Below, piece by piece: positions 12,126 to 26,630 of a DNA stretch of 64,000 nucleotides; position 1 is the first letter of the stretch, and each line of letters begins with the position of its first letter. Source of the DNA: Apteryx mantelli (Eukaryota > Chordata > Aves > Apterygiformes > Apterygidae); contig NC_089985.1 in assembly GCF_036417845.1 (NCBI RefSeq), positions 32,818,583-32,882,582 on the forward strand, read 5' to 3'. The notes beneath the pieces were generated by a model. It ran no database searches and had not been told where the DNA came from. It worked only from the letters and a program-made list of their open reading frames with translations. The position numbers and the translations under genes were made by a program.

Positions 12126-15100
12126 CATTCATAAAGTGCTCAAGCTCCAAAGGGAGCCAATTAATATCAAGTGACCTGTGAGCTGTTCCCTAATTGCATA
12201 AGGCAGCGATGAAAAAAGCTGTGCCCACTCAGGTTTTCATTGGCTGTTGCATGACTCTCTGTCACACTTCCTGCTTAATGATCCATAAAAAGGGGAAGTC
12301 TTTACTGAGACATTATATATTTAGGGCTCCATCGAAGCAACAGTTCTGAGCTTTGCACATGTGGCCCTGACAACTGGCAGGCTGCATTCATGTGATTAAA
12401 ACAACTGCTAATTCAAGAACAAAAATTAAAGGCTAGATTTCCCGCTGGTATAAGTCAGAGCAGAATCACTGCCTTGCAGAGCCTTGATGGCTTACACAAG
12501 TGGTCATAATTTGCTGAGGGGTTTTGCCAGGCTGGTGGCTCCTAACTTCAAACTCAGCAGGAACTGGGAAGTCCTGCCTTCCCCAGAGGCAAGATCTCAA
12601 CCCTCAGCTGACTAGAGATAGATTCCTCTGGTAGGAGCACTTTGTTCACAGCTTCTGCTGAGTTGGAAACTAGCTTAAGTCAGAAATCACTGAATGACAG
12701 GCAAAACTTGCCTGATTGCCCTTTCCCATAGTCAGTTTCTGACCCTGGTCTACGCCACTTTGAAATCTAGCTCAAGCACTGTTGTACCCGTAAAGGCTGG
12801 GTTTCAACATCACTACCTGTTTTGAAGCAGGCCAGGATGGTGGTTATCACATACTCAGCCCTTAGCTGTCACATGAGTTTTGCAGGGTTCCTCTCTGCAA
12901 TAGCTGTGCCTGAAGCAAACAAAGCTTGCGAGAATGACCAATGATGCCTTCCTGAGAGCATCTTTTGGATTGCCCAGTCTATAGTCAGAGTCTGCCAGAT
13001 GCTCAGACCTAACCCTGCAAAACCCATGGGGACCAGGCTGGACATGTTTCAGAGTCTCCCATGTCACTGAGCTAGACTGAAGATGACCACTGGCAGCCAG
13101 ATACAGCCCATGAAGTGCTTTGAACTGGGCTCTGGGAATGCTGCAGACTCAGCAGATCAACTAAACTCAGTCCACTGGTGTGTGCACTACAGAGGAGAAG
13201 CAGATCCAGGCTGGGCCTTGGTCAAATTTCTAGTAGCATCAAGTAGATATGAGTTAAAAGGCTTGAGATCCTGAGCCTACAGACACTGACAACACATGGT
13301 GTGAAGGACCAGTCCAGTTCTGATCCTACCTTTACCTGAGCACATATAAAATGGCAGTTTACTATTAGGAATGAGTTTCAACAGCAGAAGGAAGATCACA
13401 TGCCCACAGCTTTGCAAACAGATGGAAAGGATGCTCCAAGGGACAAAAAGAAAGTGGGAAGTATAAGGAAAATCTTCTCAGAGATTTCAAAGCATTACAG
13501 CTGGGGCCAACATGGGAGTGAAACTGCATGGAGAGCAGACCCCAATCTCATGGGAGAGGCAGCATGCAAACAGTCCAATTCCTGAGCACAACAAAACCCA
13601 AAAGCAGCAGTCTGCAATGCTGACCGCTGAACCATACTCATCACACAAGCAAGCGTGTGTGAGACAGAGAAAGCCTTGAAGTTTATGGTCCAATAAGATC
13701 ATTAGACAAAGGTCACCACAGAAATGTACTCCTGCAGATTTCCATGAGGATTCTAGAGGAGGCACCTCTCTGCATTTACATTTTAATTGCCTCTTAAGGG
13801 AAGGAAATGCCAGACTAAATCTGCTGTTGCTCTGAGACAGTTTTAAATACCAATACATCTGTTTAAAAGTTTGTACTACAGCAGGATCCAACTCTATCTC
13901 ATGGCTTAGGTCTCAGTGCAGTCTCTGGCAATCCAAAAGAGGACAAGGCCAATTCCTGCAGCAGTGTTTACCTGTCTGTAAAATCATGTACAGTATGAAG
14001 GAGGTGAAATGGAAATTTTTACTTGTCATTCCCAGAGGCAGCTGAGAAATCACTGTGCAGGAGGTTTAAACCCACAAAGAAGATGCATCCTTGTACAGTG
14101 TGTAATTAAAATCACAGGACTCTGCCATGGAGTCCAACACTATAAATGGGTTCAAGCCTAGAAGACAGCCACCACTGGACTTGTCAAACACAACAGACCA
14201 GCTACAGCTTCTGGCTCACAGAGTCTCTACATTTCTGATCATTGCAAATGGTCTGCAGGGGAAAGCTTGCTCTAGGGTTGCCATGGTCCTTATAATCTAA
14301 GCTTTACTACTGGTGGCTGTTATATTAAGAATAGTGTAGAATATTCAATAATAGGTAAGGTAGGTTTTTGGTCTGGTCCCATATGACTGTTCTCATGCCA
14401 GGGATGAAGCTTTCTTTGCTTCTGAATGTGGAGCATAACTGGTACAACACGCAGCTCAGCTGGGCCCACTCAGCCCTCCATTTGAAGAGACAAATGGATG
14501 GAAGGGAGACCACTGCGACCTGAGATGAGTCCAACCTCTACTGCATGATTGATGCATGCCTAGACTCACATATACAATCTGGAAGAAGCTGAAAACAGAA
14601 GCCAGGACATTGCTGGGAATGCTGGGATTTAGACTGGGAAAGGTATAAAGAGTTGTCTTTAAGCCACATTGCTTGGGATTTGGGCTCTGGGAAAGAACAG
14701 GAGATCTCAGCTAGACAGCCAACCAGTGCCATCAGCTTGACTTCCAGTCTCATTATAGCTTTGTCTTCTCTCTCTATTCATATAATTTACTTTCACAGCC
14801 TTTTTTTTTTTCTGCAAATAATCTAGACAACACTTTTCCCCTCCACCCAAGCAAGAAAAGGCTTCCAGATATTCAAACAAGTTTTTTCTCCTTCCCAAGA
14901 AGCCCTCATAAAATTACTGAGAGATGAAGAAAGTTAGCAGACAGTATCCTTGTATCCTCTATTTGTTGGAGAAACATCTGTGCTAACGACTGTCCTGTTA
15001 CACAAACAGTACAGTAATTTTTTATGAAGCTTTCTCAAACAGCAGGAAATTAACGGGTCAGTTATCAGCAAGGGGCACATATTTTTAATTACCTTGCAGG

Positions 15101-17429
15101 GAGCTTGTGTCTCCTGTGTTTAATTCTCAAAGGTTCCCATTGGCAAACTAATTAGCAAGCAGCTTCATTTGAAGATCAAGCCTGAAGTTATGTGGCTTTA
15201 TTCTCCTAGGATACAAACACCTAGTTGGGAGTTGTTAGTGTACACTCTCCTCTGACAAACTGCAGTCCTCTCTGCCAGCCAGAGTGGACCAAAGGATGGC
15301 TGATCTGGAAGAGATAAAAAGCATAGCATGCATATGAGCAACCCTAAGTCATCATTTTAAATGTCATTCATCAGAGTGCTTGGTATTGCATCATCTTCTC
15401 TAAAAGATGTGCTGGTAGACATTTAAATTGAAGACCTGTTGGCTCCTCATGAACTGAAATTAGAGTAAATATTATGATACAATAATATTTTTTTCATATC
15501 TCCCCCTGCTTCTCCTGGCAGAAAACACAAATACATTTGATCTGCATTTGAGATGCCAGAGTAATTAATAGCCTTGATGGGGTAGAGTCATGGTAGTGAG
15601 GTCCTGAACCAGAAAAGCACTAAAATTTGTGCCTATTTCTAGGTATCTACATTGGCCTATTAACTTCAGTGGGACTGCTCACAAGCTTAAAGATACGCAT
15701 GTACTTTCTTGGGTCAGTGCCTTCACTGGAGAAAGCAGAGGTAATGCCACAAAAGCCAATGACGTACATGGGAGCAGAATCAGGCCCTACACATGAAATG
15801 TTGCATCAGACAGGAACTGCCATTCTAAAAGCATTATGATCTTCTGTTAGGATTATGTCTTAGGTGAATTTAAGGACATGGGGTTCAGCTGGATTCACAA
15901 ATCATCCGTGGTGAACTGGACTTTTGATCATGAAGAAAACCAGAAATGATGGAATCTGAAGGCAACCAATAGCCTAATGCTGTGTCCCCTCTGAACCCAA
16001 TCCTGGTGGCTGAGCCTGAAACACAAGAAAGAGGACAGCCATATCTGTGCCCTTTTCTAATACCAGACAGCCTACACATATAAATTCACCCTTGGGAACC
16101 GACCACGTGGTCCATTGGTGTGCTCGCAATGTCTTTCTGTCCATCCAGTCACTCAGGTTTCCCCTTCCAAACAAGACTAAGCTGCCTATTTAAGCTGTGG
16201 GCAATAATCTGTGGCTGACAGCAGGCACGCTCTTGGCCTGCTTCAGGTGAAAAACAGTTCGTTTCACTCATCCTCACAGGAAAAGCACCGGCATGGTGGT
16301 TTATCTTTTCATAATCTATTTCCCATTTGAGGTAGGCTAAGTTAGCTACTGCAGGTATGCTGATGGGTGTTAGCTTTCCACATCATAACCTCACCATTTT
16401 CTATAGTAGGCCCATTCAACCTGTCCCTGACCATGGAGAACCAAACCCCTTTGGAACAGATCTGATGTAGCTTTGTGAGTCCACAGAGAGACTTGATTTA
16501 CATGTTATATCCACCCTGTGGTTAACTTGTAACATGCCAGACCACAAGAGACACTAATCACCAACAGCATAAATCACATTACCCCAGCCAGCTTTGACTC
16601 TTGGAAAATCTAGGTTAAGGGATGTCAAATCTCTAACGCTTACCAACACAGATAGTGTTTCTCTCCAAAAAGGAGACATCCTTGATCAGTTAGTCTATCA
16701 CTGCCTAGGGCACTGATACTCTTGTTTCTCACCCAACATTCTTCATCCAAGGGCTGAGGCTTTACAAGGCAACATGCAGTCCTCAGTGATGATTAAAAGC
16801 TGGAAAGACAGTGAGAGACAAAAGAGATGTCAGGGTGACACACTCCATATCCCTTCAAAGTGTCTTACACTTCGGACATAGGTGTGCTCTCCTGGAAGTT
16901 TGTCAGGCTTGCAAAATCTCTTGGGTCCCTCATGGTTTAATCGGCAGTACAATGGCAGAAGGCTTACCCATGTTAGCTTCTGTCCTCACAAGGCAAGTCC
17001 TTAACTCTTCAGAGAGGCAAAATAAGCATTTCAGTGAAAACTAAGGATCAGAATTGGGAGTCCTTATTTGTCCTTATGTGAAGATCTGGAAATCTGTTCA
17101 ACGGACATCCCATCTCCTCAAGATCAGGGTGCTTAAAACATGAGGACTATTTTCATACCTTCATGTTTGAGCCAGATCCCACATACCTTCATGAAAGTTG
17201 TTGCAGTGACTTCAGTGAGCTGTGTACAAGATTGTAGGATGCTGCCTTATGAATGTTTACCCTCTGGTAGAGGCCAGATGTCTGCAGACTCCATATACCA
17301 TATCAAATTACAACATGGCAAAACACAGATCATTAATCACATCCTTAAATAAAGCAATTATAAGGTCATCATGTCAAACACTTCCTAGCATCATGCTGCC
17401 TGCATAAGTTTTATTTTACATAGAGCCTG

Positions 17430-17645
17430 AGGAAGCATCTGGTTAAAGCACTTGACTCTAACCCATTAACTCTGCTGCAAAGCCTCTCTTATGACACAGT
17501 TAATCTTTCTGCTTCTCAGCTGCCACCCCACCCCTCCCAATCTCATCATAAAACACAATGAACAGGTTCTCCTCTCCCTCAAAGTAGCTGCTGTGAGGAT
17601 GAATTCAGCTCTCAGACAAGATTCAAGTACTGTGTTTGCCTATTG
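17430..17645 (+). repeat. MIR-like CORE-SINE, nearly full length
   Basis: In order on the plus strand: ctggttaaagcacttgactct, the 5' tRNA-derived part; then cacagttaatctttctgcttctcag; then catcataaaacacaatgaac; then tagctgctgtgaggatgaat. This tracks the MIR consensus across most of its length. Confidence 0.65.
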
Positions 17646-18859
17646 CAGATGTAGACATGTACACACCTCACACTAGACCCTGTAACCACCCACTGGTCCA
17701 CAGACAACAAGTGTTTTTCATTAGGTTTTAGATCAGTGGTATGCGATAGACATCTTTTTGCTTTCAAGAGCATGATCCAGAGGAGGAAAAAAATTCCATG
17801 ACAATTAGGTGAGAACTATGGCAGTTCATACAAGATTATTTAAGCAGGCTTTGGGATAAAAGCCTCAGTAGAGAGTAGCAGTGTGGTAGTATAATCCTTG
17901 TAGTGTTTTATTTCATAGTAATTAAATAGAGAGGTGAAAAATTCCAAGTCAAACAAGCTTCACCTCCTCCCAAAAGGGTTTCTCCTCCCACCAGTGTTTG
18001 TCCCTCAAGACAATCTTTGCTTTTAGGCAACTGGCACGCAACAGAGGCTGCTACTTCATAGTACCATTCACAGACTGATGTGATCCCTATAACAGTGAAT
18101 TAGAAAAAAACCCTTTCTTCTGGAGCATGTGACGTTTCAGAAACATGCCAAGTCAACATAGGTGATTTCAGAGCAGTAGAATCTAGGTGAGATCTGCCAA
18201 CCTTTAACTCTGCCAGCAGACAAGAGAAAGCGTTACTCACCCTGCTATAGCAAGATGGACAACAGACAGGGGCAGGACAAGAGCCAGAGAGAGGCACCTT
18301 TTGTGGACAGGTTTTAGTATTATTTAGTTTTAGGAGTTACTGGAATTGCATTACATCCCTTATCCCACCCCATTTTCAAACAGTGCATGTACAAGGGAAG
18401 GCTGAATTTGCATGCTGCCCAGACCATCAGTGAGACCCAGATAACTCTCCCATCCAGCAGGCTAGTTAAGACCAGCCAAGAGATTAAGAATGAGGCTTTC
18501 ATCTATGGGGGCTGCCAGGATAAAGTGGAGTTATGATCAAATCGCGCATTCTCTTAACAAGACACGTGGAGCTGAGTAATCATAAAATGTCATTAGAAAT
18601 AGATGTTCGTTTACATGAGCATGTTCCTGATGAGCCCTCCAGTAACACAGGAGCAGGCAGAGGCCAACACTCCCTCATCATCACCCTATCCACCACGAAG
18701 TCAGTCAGACTTCAATATGCTTTTTGGAAGAGTCATTTATATTTCACTACGTTCCTTCTAAAGAGATCAGGAACCAGAAGTGCAAGGTAATGCATAAACA
18801 CATGCACATGAGGGATTTTTGTCCCAAAGAGGACAGGAAGGTGGTAATACACACACTTG

Positions 18860-18945
18860 GCAGAGTGGGAAACTGAGGCACTGAGACTATGTCATTTGAA
18901 GCCCATCCCAAGACCACAGTGAAGATCTGCTCACCTAGTCCTCCA
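18860..18945 (-). repeat. MIR-like CORE-SINE remnant
   Basis: The plus strand gtgggaaactgaggcactgagac, followed by a diverged cccaagaccacagtgaag block, is the reverse complement of the MIR core. Confidence 0.6.
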
Positions 18946-21694
18946 CACTGCTAGCCCACAAGCAGTCTTGGAGGTAACAGGGATAGGCTTTCCAGAGTTT
19001 GTGCATCACCTTGAAACAAGCACAACCACAAAGATGCTGTTAGCATCCCACCTTGTTACCCAGGGCACCTGCCTCCACCATCTGAGTGCTCAGTCTTGTA
19101 AAGGTCCACAGAAAAGGGCTTCATTGGTTTTCTCACTAAATTGTTTGTAAAAAGAAAGGACACTTAGCCTGCCTGCATGAGGAGTCACCATTTGCCTTCC
19201 TTAGACAATACAAACAGTACCTACAATTATTCACCACTATTTTAAGTGAATAGAACAAAATACAATGTGTATCCAGCATCCTGAAGACCAAATTGCGAAA
19301 TAAACAAAGCAGCAGTTCAGACCGAGGGCAAGCCAGGGAAGAAAGACTGGCCGGCACCGTAACTGTGGGAAATTCTTAGTGCTACAGCAAACTTACGGAA
19401 ACAACTGCAGGACCTAATACCGTCAGGGCCAATTCGCAACAATTTTCTGAGCCCACCCAGAGAGACACTGCCCCAGTACTGCGATGGGTTTGGATTTAGG
19501 ATGAATTCACTGCTGTCTTTTCTGAAAAGCCTGAGCTGCTAAAAACTTTATTAAGGAAGAGAAAAATAAACAAACTCAGCAACAACAACAAAAGACCTTG
19601 GATGGGTGTTTCTGCAGCTGTTTACAGTGAGAAAAGTGGTCTTCTCTGAACACAAGGTTCCCCCCAGCTCTCACATACACTCCTGATTTGGGCATTAATT
19701 TCTATTTAAAAAGACAGACAGTTGCGGGGTATGGAGGTATTCCCCCTGCTGCCTGTTCAGACTAGAATTAAACTTTCTCTGCCTCCTCAGAGGAAGGAAT
19801 TGGGATCAGGGCTTCTACTTAACACTCATTTGCAGTTCTGACTGGCTGTTAATTGCATTCCCTGGCCCTGAAGTCTCTGCCCAAACAGTGCATAGTTCAA
19901 CTCCACTGAAGAAACCCACTTCATACAGCTGTCCTTGGATTCTCTGCACACTTGGATTTTTATCTGGGAGTATTAAGGAGCTAAATTCTCAGGATCTGGG
20001 AAAGATGCTTGCAAGGGATCAACACATAGCATAACCCCTCACCAGACATCAGCTCGGCTGCAGTGACTGATTCAGTGCACATGCCCATCCCCTTCCAATT
20101 ATGAAATAAACTGTGTTAGCAGAACCATACAGTCATTTCAGTGTGCAATTGGAGCAGGCTGGGAGCATTCACAGAGTCAGCTCTGCAGATTCAGCTAATG
20201 AGGGGGCACCTCATTAAGTACCTCAGGGATATATTTCAGATAATGTGTTTTCCTTTGCACTCAAGATGGGCCTGGAGCATTCATACAGACTGTTAAAAGG
20301 AGTCCACTCACAACTGCTAATTCAATAAATGCAGTAACTCAATGACTTTCCATATCTGTTGGTCTTTAAATAATAAAGCCCGTCCCTATCTTACCCCTCC
20401 TTTCTGCTCTATCACCAAGTCTTTTTCATCTTGCTGCTATCTTTTTCCCCATATTTTCTCCAATTATTGGGGGCACTTCTTGTAAGTGCCCTCTGTCTTC
20501 CCCCTCTCCATCATATCGAACCCCAACTATCAGGCTGCATATAAGAGAAATCAACAATACTTTGGCAGGGAGAAAGCAGAATGGCTCATCAGTCAGTCTC
20601 CAAAGCCTCTCTCCTCCTTACAGACTCTGCTTTACTGAGGACACTGCATCTTGTCCGGATCCAGGCTTTTACCATCAGCTCACCCACAAGAAAGCTGATC
20701 CCTCATTTATGCCACAGAGCAGAATTTCCCTCGAAAAGGAACTGCATTGATACAGCCCAGCTGTGCCCCAGAACTGCCAAAGAAACCAGCTGCAGTGTGA
20801 GCACCATCTTCCTGCTCACCCCTTCCCAGGGGCAAGAGGTTCACAGGCTAGCTGGGTTTGTCATGTTTAACCCCATTCTGTAAAGACTGGGGGTAACTCC
20901 CATCCCTATCTCACCTGGGAGAAATCTTTTGCTGGCTCCTCTGTGTTTTGGAATGGGTGTAATTTGATGCTGGGAGGATTGAAAATGCACTTGTACTTCC
21001 CTATGAGATTTTCTGCTCGCTGCTGAGACCTGTACAACACCTACTCATCTCAGTAGGAAATGCTATATGCCTCACAGAAAGAACAAGAAGCCAAAGTACT
21101 GAATATATGTGTTTCTTGTACAGCTCTGTATGCAATTGCAGCTTGTTCCTGATTCAATAACATGGTGATCCCGGCCTCTGGAGAGGCAGATTAAATCAAT
21201 GATTAATTTAAGGTAGTTTATACCTTTAACCATTCAAGCATATTTTCCAGGCCTGAGATCTGCAAATCACATTGGATCGATGCCTGGAAATCCATGAGTA
21301 TTTCAGGTGTAACTGTTTATCTCCTGTAGTACAGCAACATCCTAGCCACTGTAAGGAAACAGAGTTTGCCCCTCAGCTTAGCCAGAATGCTCTTCTGTGT
21401 TTCAGGCCCAGTTTACTGTCTTTCTCTCTCCAGGATCATCCAGTAGTTCTAGGGATGGATAAATGCAGCACACAGAGAGGTGGCTTTCTCATCTATCTTA
21501 GCATTATGGTTCCTCTATAGCCATTCCTGTGAAGCCTTAGCCTAGGTCACAGGAACCCAGAAAAGGATGGTCAGACCTGATCCTTTTTTGCATACCATCT
21601 CATCCAAAGCCTTGTGCTGTCCCAGCATAAAGCTCTTCAACCTGCAATAACTCATATTACAAGTTATTGATGGTTGAGGTGCCAAATCAAATGA

Positions 21695-21745
21695 AAAACC
21701 ATAGGTTGGAAGGGTCCTCCGGAGTACAGCAGTTTTCCAGCAAGT
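21695..21745 (-). repeat. Possible CR1 3' end fragment
   Basis: The phrase accataggttggaagggtcc on the plus strand resembles the reverse complement of a CR1 tail. Only about 20 bases are convincing. Confidence 0.3.
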
Positions 21746-24700
21746 CCCAGTGTTAGCAAGGGCCTCAGCTGCCGCATTCAGAAGAGAAGGGGAACCAGAA
21801 CCTGCCTGAGAGTATGGCCGGCATTTGCTCTCAATGGGAAGCCAAAGAAAAGCACCAAAATTCACAGCTCCCTGAAGACAAACACTCAGGAGGACCCTGG
21901 AGTTGCCTGGGGGGCACCCTGCAGTTTGCAGACTCAAGCCCTCCCTGCGTGTTCATGCAACAGGTAAGAGTGAGCTTAAGCTGTTTTTTTCCTGACCAGG
22001 AGATTGAGCTCAGCTGCTGGAGGTCATTGCACCACAGCCCAGCAAGGTGGGCCATGTTGCAGGACCAGGACCAGGGATTCCTGCACCAGACAAGCAGTGG
22101 GAGTAGGGACTTAGGAAATGAGGAGCCATGCCTTGCCTTTCCTACCTCTGCCCTGACTCCCACGTGTGCCTTAGCTATGACACAGTCTCTCTGCAACTTG
22201 CTCACCCCTGCTGCAAAACATGGTTAACTATCTTTTGAATGTCTCAGCCTCTGTGGCTCATCTTTCAGCCATAAGCTCTCCTGCTCTGTGCCTGGCTCTC
22301 AGTCTTCAGTCACTTGAATGACCATAGAAATAGCAGCAGAGGGAGCGAGGTGACAACAGGTCAAGTTTATAAACAACGGAGTTGACTCTAATACTCTCAA
22401 GGGAAAGAATTGTCCATGTGAGGAGGGAGTGGCAGAAAAGAACAGGACTTGGCTGCAGGAGAAATAAAAATAAAAAGACTTAATGCAATAAAATTCCCCC
22501 TGAATGCGCATGACTGGTTAGTTATATCACAAGTGGCATGCTGTTAAGTAGCTTTAATAAAATCCTGAGAGTAATCCAGGAGGATTCGTGGGAAACATAT
22601 ATATAGGAATTTATGGGTTCACCACAATGTTTTAATCTCAGAGCTGAGGCTAGTTCCAGAAGGCAGATGAATCTGGGGTGGGCTGGAAGCTCTCAATGCT
22701 CTCCAAAACAGGCAGGGAACAAATCTGGGGGAAAGGAGCATCTTTTGGAGTGACAGGAATCTCTGTGGGCCTTAGGGCTACGCCAGTAAGGGATTAGAGT
22801 CTTTGAATTGGTTTCTGGCTCTCCAAGGCAGCGAGAATCACCCCATACACTGTTCTGGGGACTCCCAAGGCCCTTGATTCAGGTTTGGATCTGGCCTTCT
22901 CACTTGCCAGAGCAGAAGCCAAATGGACCCTTATTTCAGCCCTCCCAACTCTGCTGCCAGTCCTTGTGAGTGCAGAAGGAAGGACTGAGGAAGAACATGA
23001 GCAGGAGGTATGCCTCAACAGGGAGAAGAGATGAACAGAAAGAGAAATCGGAGCAGAGGGGGAAGACACATAGACACACATATAGAAACAGCATCATGCG
23101 AGCCTTGCTTTTGAAGGAAACCTTTCCAAAAAAATAATTAGGCCCTATTCAGTTCCTAGCCAGCTGGACCCAGCCACAGGAGCATGCAGTTGCCCAGGCA
23201 TTTCAGAGTGCTGCTTCTGCAGCACCACAACTGTGGGTCTGTAGCAATGAACAATGAGGGTCAGATTTACTGTGATGGGGATGGGGGACAGAAGAGATGA
23301 TAGTCCATGCCTCCTTCCTATCTTAAAACGGGCAGTGGTCACACAGTTGTCTGTCCACATCAACACTGCATTCAGCCCTGTGAGGTGTCCAGATGAGATC
23401 ATTCTGCAGTAAGGTGGAGGGAAGGAAAGGAAGTCAATGTAAAGGGTGGAAAAAACAGTTGGCAGCCTCTTATGGAGCCACTTAAGAATTACACACCCTG
23501 ATCTCTCAGAGAAAGTGCCAGCAGCCACCTCTTGTGCTTGTTATCATCCCTTTCCTGTTTGCTTTTAATTTGCTCAACCTATAATTTGTTAAACAGACTG
23601 TCCGGTAGGTACCATCTCAGAGTTGGCTATTATGCAGGCGCTGCTTTTAGCTTAGAGCACAGAGAAACAGATCAACATTAAGACAGGGGAGACAGCCAGA
23701 AAAGCTACTGTTTTCACTGAGAAAATACTAAACATAAATTGCGTCCTGTTTCTGTCCTGTAATACTTTGAGCTCTTTGCAAGCAACACCATTAAAAATCA
23801 TGATGTAATCAGAATATTAAGCAGACTAAAACCAAAACAGAACAGGAATAATGCATGGACATAAATCATACTGAGACCTACTTAGGAACCCAGAAAGACT
23901 GACCCACATAGGAGATACCAAATTTTCTGCGAGTCTTGTCTGTCAGGGAACAGTCTTTCTGCTCGGTGCTTGCAGTACAGCACCTGACACCACAGTTCCT
24001 CGAGTGAAGATATGAGAGCAGCAGAACAAGACAGAGCTGATCAGAAATTTTCCAAACCCTTATTTCACCAAGAAAACCATACAAAATTTCATCCAAAACT
24101 TCTCTGGTTTCATCAGTCTATGGTGAATTTCTTGAAAGATTTTGATGCCCAAATTCCTCCTAGATTGCCCAAGGACTAGTACCGGGTCCCATAGCCTGCT
24201 GACAGACGGATTAAGACAGGCTGAGCTCCCAGTTTTGCAGCACAGAGCTTAGGAGCTTTGAGATGGCTCCAAAGACCCTACAGAGCCTGGGGCCCATGCA
24301 CTATGCCAGGACAGAACCACAGATCCCCAAAGCCCTCTGAAGCTACTAAAGGAAACTGGAGTCAGCATAAAACCCAACAAGATCCCAGAAAAGCTACCAG
24401 GCCCAGGGAACATCTAGCTCACAGGAGAACATGAATCTAAACCAAATTCTTCTGTTCTGCAGAAAAATTGGATTTTTCAGTCTGCTTTAGACACTCAAAG
24501 ACAGCCACAATCCCCGTACATAAATAACAAAAGGTATGTGGTTGCTTAGATATTTTGTAATAGGAGGAAACTGGCAATACTTAGACCAGTAAAGACTTGA
24601 GTTAATTTGGAAAAAGAACCCACAATAAGGTTACTAGACTCAGACGTCAGCTAAAGCCTTATTTGCCCTGCAGAGCTGCTATTTCTCAGGCTCCTGTGGA

Positions 24701-26517
24701 CATTCAGCAAATGTTATGGGCTAAACGCCTAGTGCTCAAGTGCAATACACTCAGGAGTGAAGCATATGAGACCAACTTCAGGCCAGTTTGCAAAATCACC
24801 CCAAGCTCTCATTTTCCCTTAAATTCTTTTGTTTTCTGCAAAATTCACTTAGGTAGGCAGCACCATTACCAGGCAAGCTGTGTTTTAGATTCTTCTCAAA
24901 ACACTCTCTAGCTCCTTCTACTGCTTTTCAGAGTGGCATCCTGCAGGCCCATATTCCCCACTGCTTTAATATCCCAAGCCCCACTGCACAGAGTAAAGCA
25001 AATGCATGACCGCATGCAAGCCTTCTGCCCAAATCAGTCACTTGTAATGCTCTTACTTACCCGCCAGGTGCAATCTGCAGAGCCTGGCACTCTGCAGATG
25101 TACAAGAAAGGCTGTTTGACTACACCTTTTCCCTGATTTTCAATGAAACAAGACAATTTTGTTGCCAGCAGTTTCCATCAGCTCCAGCCAGAGCTTTGAT
25201 TATAGGTACATCGAGGATCATATACAGCTTTATAACCAGATCTGGCATTAAACAAGACCATCTACCCCAGAGCAGCATCCCGTCCTGTCCTGCCAGACCT
25301 GAGCCCTCTTGGGAGCGCACCGTGCTTTTGATCTGGCATCATTTCCTGCTTTCTTCTCTACTCATAGCCTCCTTTAACCAAGGACAGGTCTCCTTCCTCT
25401 ACTTCTCACACAGCCACCACCACTCTAGGCCTTCAGGACTGCAAGAGTAGAGCAGGGCTGTCTGGGCAAATGGGCCATTAGGGTGAGGAAGACTTCATGG
25501 TGCTGTTTGGTGAAGATCTGGCTCTAGAAAGCAGCATAAAATGGAGATGGATATACACCACCCACTCTGCTGGACCATTTGGTCACTGATTCAGGAGGCA
25601 GGAACTCTTCACAAGATTACAGCTGACACATCCCAGCCAGAAAGCTCTGGCTTTGTAAGTGATTATTGCAGGATGAAGATTAGCTGCTATTTCTCCTTGT
25701 AAGTCTTATGAGAACAGTGTGACCCAGTGGTTTTCACCCACTCTCTCTCCTCCTGTTTTCATCCATCAAAGGAAGCTAACATTCACTTGCTGAGACCATA
25801 CAACTTCCACTCAGGTTTCACCACCAACTAAATATTACAAAGGAGCAGGAAATAGAAACAGAGTCTGGGATCATACCAGATATGGGCTAGGAAAATTCTC
25901 AAGTTCATCTTCTGTGGTTAGGCTGCCTATTACAGGTCAAACAAGAAAGATGATTAAGACAGTTGTTATTGCAGTTTAGAGCCAACAGAGACAGCTTGTA
26001 CTGGGAAGTAAAATGCATTGTGCTGGAGAGTCCTCTGTAAGCATTAGATTACATTTTCTTGGAAAGTATCAGGCTGAAAGACAGAGAGACTCAAGTCTTT
26101 GGGCCACTGAGCAGCAGCAAAACAAAAGGAAAGCTGTATGCCACTCAGAACAGGGAAGATCAGACAGAGAGATAGGGAGCGCGGCTGCACTAAAATAGAC
26201 TTTCAGACACTGCTCAGAGAACGCTGCTGTAGGATATGTGGCAAGGGACTGCAGCAGTGATACTTAGTACGTATACACGTGGGATAACAAAAATACCTTG
26301 GTACCTGCTCCCTTGCGTCTGAATAGTAGGGCCACTGTCCGCATGTCACAGTCAGGTTTTGCAAGCCCACTGAGCAAGGGGCACCATATCTATAGGGCAT
26401 GACTGAGGTTCCAGCATAGTCAATCCAGCCGATCAGCTCATCTAGACAGGATTGAGCCCATGCCAAAGATGCTGACAGACAACACAGATGTACCACAAAG
26501 GAAGTTCTTCCGGCCCT

Positions 26518-26630
26518 TTTTTACAGAAGAGATCTGAGACATGTTGAGATGAAGTGGCTTGGCTGGGATCCCACCAGAAGGCTGTGGCAGGGCTGAGAAC
26601 TAAACCTGCACTTCTTGTGACTACCATCCC
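26518..26630 (-). repeat. MIR-like CORE-SINE remnant
   Basis: The plus strand shows ttttttacagaagagatctgag, then gagatgaagtggcttggct, then gaaggctgtggcagggctgagaac, then taaacctgcacttcttg, following the reverse-complement MIR consensus. Confidence 0.65.
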
